In this document: positions 58,240 to 64,000 of the stretch, in pieces
Layout of the letters: each line of letters begins with the position of its first letter
Position numbering within the stretch: the stretch's first letter is position 1
Origin: Costus lasius
Taxonomy: Eukaryota; Streptophyta; Magnoliopsida; Zingiberales; Costaceae
DNA length: 64,000 bases
Direction of reading: 5' to 3'
Assembly: GCA_027563935.2 (NCBI GenBank)
Contig: JANVAS020000222.1
Coordinates: 7,440,001 to 7,504,000, forward strand
Translations under genes and position numbers: made by a program
Notes under the pieces: generated by a model
What the model was told of the DNA's origin: nothing
Seen by the model: the letters and a program-made list of their open reading frames with translations, nothing else
Database searches by the model: none

Positions 58240-59866
58240 TGTTGGTCCCTTTCATGAGGGAGCGAATCCCTAATAGGTCCCCTTCAAGGGGGAGCGCAAA
58301 GAGGGTGAAACCCTAAAGGGGCGCATATCACCCTTTCATAGCGGAAGCAAGGGTTTCCATGGATCGTTTGAAGAATCATATGATCAACATGTTAACGATA
58401 TGCAAGTATGAATGGAAGATCATACCATAGCCATTGTGTGAGACGTATCTTGGAGTCAAGAGAACAAAAGAGGTCTCCTCCTTGTCGTCGCACACAAGAT
58501 GATCAACGGCCACTTCTTTGAGATCCTTGTGCTAGCAAGGTTCTTCAAAGCACTTGTCGTATGGAAGGGATGATGAACCTCCTTTTTGGCCGAGAGCTCT
58601 TCCTGCCCAACCTCTCCTTCTCGTCGTCTACCACACCTCAACGAAAGTCCAAGGCGTTGAAGAGAAGAGAGCAAACGCATATACGTTTAGGCGTTGAAGT
58701 GAAACCGGCCTTGATGACTTTCCATAAATGGAAGCTCATCAAGCCATGCGCTCAAGCCAACCCAAACGCATTTTAGCATTGAACCATGCGTTCACAATTG
58801 TGAACCGGTTCAAGCTAAAAACATTCCAATCGACTTTGGTTCATGAACCAAACCGAAAGAGCTCAAGCCATGTGGTCTAGACCATATCAAACATGATCAG
58901 ACCAGATCTCACATACGATCAGAGTTCAAAACCCCTTAAACTGAACTCAAAGAATTCAGTTCACACGATCTGACTTAAGTAAGCCATATCATCAAATTGT
59001 GCGACCCTAAGGGTTTCCTTTAAATGTCGGTAACGATAACTTACGTTATCACGATCAGTGAGGGGTATCTAGCAACACATCACTGTCTCCCGATATAAAG
59101 GAAAGAGTCTTCCAAGACTACTCCCAAACCATAGCACAAGTGTGAATCATTTCACAAGGCATGCATGTTTCCTTTGCCACTGGATGTTCTTATTGGACTA
59201 GCATGTCAAGCCTGTAACTCCAATACGATGAGCATGATTAGATCAGATGAACATAGTCATCTGGGTATGGCCATACACTATCTCAATCATCTCATATAGG
59301 GGGCCCTTCAGAACATCACACTCCTTGAACAAGGAGACGGCAATCCTTTATCTATCACTAGTGCCCTAACCTGACTCATGCTCACCATCCAAGATAGTCT
59401 ATAATCATTATATTTCAAATGATATTGAACTACCTCAAAACAATGACAATCATCATTTAGACACACAAGTGATCTCAAGTCAAAGGAAATGTGCCACTTG
59501 CTGCTTACAAGGATTATTCACATTGTGACAAGCAATGTAATATCCCAGTAGGGTCTGTCCAGTACATCCAATGTACCCATGAGTCTACATCTTATTCCAT
59601 GCTCGAAGCATCCTATAAGATTAGCACTCATATTAGTCTCAATCATATCAAGGCTGTCTCATGTTCACCAAGATATCTCGACTAAGGACATAGAGCATGT
59701 CAGCCAAGCTGAACAGCTTTGAGACATTATTCAGTAGTACACTTATTACAGCAGACAAGGTAACAACCTGAATAATAACCATGCCTATATAAACACAAAA
59801 GTTTATTACATGATACTTATACAATCCCAAGGCCTCAAACATTAGCCTTAAGGGCATACCCTAACA
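58240..59866 (-). repeat. 3' LTR of element M (1627 bp)
   Basis: On the plus strand it runs from TGTTGGTCCCTTTC to CATACCCTAACA. About 100 bp present in E and B (between the CTCAATTAAACCCTAA area and CTAATCAATCAAACATGATC) are missing near 58890; the retained junction reads ATATCAAACATGATC. The outer 300 bp are much changed compared with other copies. Confidence 0.85.
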
Positions 59867-59886
59867 ATCTCCCACTTGCACTTAAT

Positions 59887-62800
59887 CTAATGGTTGAGAA
59901 ACCTCAAACCCATATTATTACAGTGCTTCTCATGCTTCTGCTGCGCCAGAGGCTTGGTAAGTGGGTCTGCCAGATTGTCATCTGTATGAACCTTGCAAAT
60001 TTTGATCTCCCTCGATCAATGATCTCCCGGATCAAGTGAAACCGTCTCTGTATGTGCTTGGACTTCTGGTGCGACCGTGGTTCCTTTGCTTGTGCGATGG
60101 CTCCAGTGTTATCACAGAAGATAACCAAAGGATCAGCACTCGAAGGAACGACACCAAGTTCTCTCACGAACTTACGAATCCACACTGCCTCCTTGGATGC
60201 TTCCGAGGCTGCAACATACTCGGCTTCTGTTGTGGAATCAGCAACAGTTGACTGTTTGAAACTCTTCCACACCACTGCTCCACCATTCAAGCTAAAAACA
60301 TAGCCTGATTGCGATCGGAAATCATCCTGGTCCGACTGGAACGAAGCGTCAGTATATCCCTCTATACTGAGTTCTTCCTGACCACCATATATCAAGAACA
60401 TATCTTTGGTCCTCCGCAGATATTTTAAGATGTTCTTGACCGCAATCCAGTGCGCCACACCTGGATTACTTTGGAATCGACTGGTCACGCTTAACCCGTA
60501 AGCGACGTCTGGGCGAGTACACAACATCGCATACATAATGGACCCAATAGCCGAAGCATAAGGCCTATTGTCCATTTCATCTTTCTCAGTCTGTGTTTGT
60601 GGACACTGACTCTTTGAAAGACTCAGACCATGTCTGACTGGAAGATATCCACGTTTAGAATTCTCTAAATGGAATCTCTCCAGGACCTTATCGATGTAAG
60701 TACTCTGGCATAGCCCGAGAAGCCTCTTAGATCTATCCCGGTAGATCTTCACACCTAACACATAGGCTGCTTCTCCTAGATCTTTCATCTGGAAACATTT
60801 TCCTAACCATGCTTTAACCGCATGTAGTTCAGGAATATCATTTCCAATGATCAAGATATCATCGACGTAGAGGATTAGGAATGTAATCACGCTCCCACTA
60901 AACCTCTTATATACACACGGGTCATCCTCGTTCTTGATGAAACCAAACTCAGAGATTGATTCATCAAAACGAATATTCCAGCTTCTTGATGCTTGCTTAA
61001 GTCCATAAATGGACTTCTTTAACTTGCATATCTTATGACGATCTGATGGATTAGTGAAACCCTCAGGTTGTGTCATATACACATCCTCATCCAGATTTCC
61101 ATTAAGGAAAGCTGTCTTCACATCCATCTGCCAGATCTCATAATCGTAATATGCAGCTATCGCGAAAAGAATCCGAATAGACTTAAACATGGCTACAGGA
61201 GAGAAAGTTTCATCATAATCTATCCCGTAGATTTGTTTGAAACCTTTCGCAACTAGCCTGCCTTTATAGGTAACCACGTTACCATCCATGTCAATCTTCT
61301 TCTTGAAGATCCATTTACAGCCTATAGGGATTACTCCCGGAGGCGGATCAACCAAATCCCAGACTTGGTTATCTGACATGGAGTCCATCTCGGCTCGCAT
61401 AGCTTCAAGCCATCTAGCTGACTCCGGTCCACTGACCGCATCCGCATAAGTAAGGGGTTCATCATTGTTAATGATGTAGATTCCGTCATAGCGCTCAGGC
61501 TGTCGACGGATCCTTCCCGATCTTCGCGGTTCCCGTGATATCTGAGCCTCAGGTTGTTCAATAACCGGCTCTGGCACATCCAACTGCGCTTGACTACTTT
61601 GTCCTTCCTCTGGATTCTCATCCAGCTTTATTTCTCTCCCACTGGCCTCTTGCAGAAGAAACTCCTTCTCAAGAAATATGGCCGTCCGAGCAACAAATAC
61701 CTTGTTCTCTTTGGGATCGTAGAAATAATAACCCTTAGTTTCCTTAGGGTAACCGACAAAGATACATTTCTCAGATCTGCTCTCCAGTTTCCCAGAGGCG
61801 AGCTTTTTGACATAAGCCTCGCAACCCCAGATCCTGATAAATGTCAAGCTAGGCTGTTTCCCATACCATAACTCATATGGCGTCTTTGAAACTGCCTTGG
61901 ATGGCACTCGGTTTAGTACCTTTGCAGCTGTTTCCAGTGCAAAACCCCAAAAGGAATATGGAAGAGTAGCCTGACTCATCATAGAACGAACCATATCAAG
62001 TAACGTTCTATTTCTCCTCTCGGACACAGCATTCCATTGCGGTGTTCCTGGCGGAGTGAGCTGTGAGATAATCCCATACTCCTTTAGATAGTCAGTAAAT
62101 TCTCGACTTAGGTATTCACCACCTCGATCAGAACGAAGTGCCTTGATATTTCGGCCTAGCTGATTTTGTACTTCATTTTTGAACTCTTTGAACTTGTCAA
62201 AAGATTCACTTTTATGTCTCATTAGATAGACATACCCATACCTACTGAAATCATCAGTAAAGGTAATGAAGTACAGATAGCCACCTCTGGCATGTTTACT
62301 AAATGGCCCACACACATCACTGTGTATAAGGTCAAGTAAACCTGAAGCCCTTTGACCTTTGTTAGGAAAAGGAGACTTCGTCATTTTACCCATCAAACAA
62401 GCTTTGCATGTATCAATCTCCTCATAGGAGAATGATCCCAGCAGTCCATGATCATGCAACCGCTTAATGCGCTTCTCGTTTATATGGCCTAAACGACTAT
62501 GCCATAACAAGGTGCTGTCATCAGCATACTTGGCTTTCTTATTATCAATGTTTTGTACAGAACTTTCCATGTCCAACATGAATAACCCATTGTTAATTGA
62601 ACCAGTTGCATACACAATATTATCATAAGATAAAACACACTTTGAAGTCTTGCATTCAAAGGCAAATCCTTTCCTGACAAGAGCAGGAATAGAGATAATA
62701 TTCTTGGTAATACTGGGTACAAAATAACAATTGTTTAATTCTAATACAATGCCAGATGGTAAAGAAATGAAATAGTCTCCTACAGCAACAGCAGCAACCC

Positions 62801-63490
62801 GTGCCCCGTTTCCAACGCGTAGGTCTACCTCATGCTGTCCCACCTGCCTTCTTCTCTTGAGTTCCTGGAAGGAACCATTAAGACAGAGGTTGAAGGCTTT
62901 CCCTTCAAAGTTTCCTCAGTAGTCAAGAGCATATTCAGCAGCTCTGCCGGCGTACAATCGATTTTGTTCATATTAAAGTTAATGATGAACGCATCGAAAG
63001 AAGGCGGAAGAGACTGCAGAATAATATCTACAGCAAGCTCCTGGTTGACGGTATGCCCTAGTTTCTCTAGAGCCTCCTTGTGCCCAATCATCTTGAGCAC
63101 GTGAGCTCCCACTGGGCTCCCCTCAACCAGTTTGCTCTGAAAGAAGAGCTTCGTCAGATTATAGCGTTCTGTCCTCGCCTGCGCAGCATACAGCATCTTG
63201 AGGTTCGCTATAATTTCTATAGCCGACATATCCTCATGCTGACGCTGCAGCGGTGGCGTCATAGACGCTAGCATCAGGCAAGCGACATCAATGCTATCAT
63301 TGACGTGCTTTTCGTAGGCATCCCGAACCGCCCTTGCGGCGTTCGGAGCGGGCTGCGGCGGTATCGCCGTCTCGAGGACATACAGTTTCCTCTCTGCCTT
63401 AAGAACGATCTTAAGGTGTCCGAACCAGTCAGAGAAGTTCGGCCCAGCAAACTTCTCCCTTTCCAGTAGGGATCGCACATTGAAGCTCAT
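59887..63490 (-). pseudogene. Gag-pol of element M with internal deletion
   Basis: The ATG at 63490 opens Gag ([14 protein letters not shown]...), which runs well to MVPSRN. The frame then jumps at 62861-62866 to the segment after the protease active site ([11 protein letters not shown]). Compared with E, 274 bases are missing between two GTTCCT words, taking away the zinc knuckle and DTACG and shifting the frame. From 62843 the second frame is open through integrase, RT (YVDD) and most of RNase H to about 60012, where one G/C is lost and the last about 40 residues are out of frame. Integrase reads WNAVSERRN instead of WNGVSERRN. No nonsense codon is present. Confidence 0.9.
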
Positions 63491-64000
63491 GGTGTTCGTT
63501 GCTGCAGGAATCTACAACAATACAAGAACAGCAAGGTCAGTATCAATGTTTAGAATCAATCCAGGACTTAAGAAAGATTCTTTTTCTCACTATTTTGTCT
63601 GACTGAAAAATCCAGTAAACAGTCCGAAAGAGTAACACTCTTTTAGTGAGATGGGATCCAGATTTCATACTTGGTCTCCGCGTCCCGCTCAGGCGAGATA
63701 AGATGCACAGAGATGACAAGCATTAATTTCTGGTAGGCTGTCCCAGCCAATCGCCAACCCGTGCGATTCCCCTTCATCTTGGCAATCTAGCAGACTGTGC
63801 CAACTGAGTTGGTACAACACAGTCTCTGATCCCAGAGATGGCTGCCTCCATGTGCTACCATATGCGCCACATATGTAGCCTACATGGTCAAGCTGACCCG
63901 ACCTACTCCCTGGACCACCACGTGCTATGCTGAGCAACGAGAAGGGATAAATCCCTACTCTGTAACACGCAGGTGAAATCCAGCACCGTCTGAAGATAGA
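63491..64000 (-). other. Start of the leader of element M
   Basis: First 510 bases upstream of gag. Hairpin 1 CCAAC TGA GTTGG is at 63800-63812, 310 bases from the ATG as in B and E. The window ends just before the place of hairpin 2. Confidence 0.6.

Larger units (their letters stand above)
58240..64000 (-). mobile_element. Element M: family-1 copia retrotransposon, runs off the right edge
   Basis: Minus-strand element inserted in the 3' LTR of L. The 3' LTR, purine tract, gag-pol and first 510 bases of the leader are visible; the 5' LTR is outside. It carries a 274-base internal deletion and a one-base frameshift, although the host L is itself very young. Its LTR ends (TGTTGGTCCC ... CCTAACA on the plus strand) differ from other copies, so it is a distinct subfamily. 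Confidence 0.88.

Overview
The window is plant nuclear DNA, almost entirely a nest of LTR retrotransposons around one ordinary gene. Plant origin is shown by Ty1/copia elements with the layout of the Angela/BARE lineage (LTRs of about 1.7 kb, initiator-Met tRNA primer site, 1.8 kb untranslated leader, single gag-PR-IN-RT-RNaseH frame), by Athila/Tat-like Ty3/gypsy remains with a tRNA-Asp-like primer site, and by a TRICHOME BIREFRINGENCE-LIKE (TBL) acetyltransferase gene. The G/C-rich exons of the TBL gene hint at a monocot, but the species cannot be named.

Layout. Elements are lettered here. Family 1 (copia, LTR starting TGTTGGGG or TGTTAGGG): A (+, 1-2657, enters from the left), B (-, 2658-10866), C (LTR only, 10867-12310), E (-, complete, 14507-23576), F (solo LTR, 25043-26731), L (+, 50372-58239) and M (-, 58240 to the right edge). 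Family 2 (copia, LTR starting TGTTAGTG): D (+, pieces between 12311 and 28183), old LTR G (from 28229) and minus-strand remnant I (35957 to about 38050). Gypsy: H (-, about 30.2-35.8 kb, gag and protease only) and J (-, 42552-50350, protease remnant only). K is a 1.8 kb TG...CA insertion inside the left LTR of J. The TBL gene (38055-39409, minus) and about 3 kb of AT-rich DNA upstream of it are the only non-transposon island.

Nesting gives the order of events. D is host to C, B sits in C, and A sits in B. E sits in the reverse transcriptase of D with target duplication GAAAC. F sits in the 3' LTR of D with duplication ATGAG. M sits in the 3' LTR of L, and K in the LTR of J with duplication GAACA. 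The E LTRs differ at 7 of 1685 positions and the visible L LTR parts at 1 of about 470, so these are recent insertions. Every gag-pol whose start-to-stop frame is visible is disabled, mostly by C-to-T type nonsense changes. E and L are each only two point lesions from a 1295-codon frame.

Least explained by standard annotation: a pair of short leader hairpins whose stems differ by compensatory changes but share one flank; tRNA-like Pol III A and B box matches in the same leader; two large inverted pairs of elements (A/B and L/M) that could give long double-stranded RNA; a defective element (M) that seems to have been copied while already defective; and the K insertion. I found no tRNA or rRNA gene, no CRISPR array, and no cellular gene other than the TBL gene.
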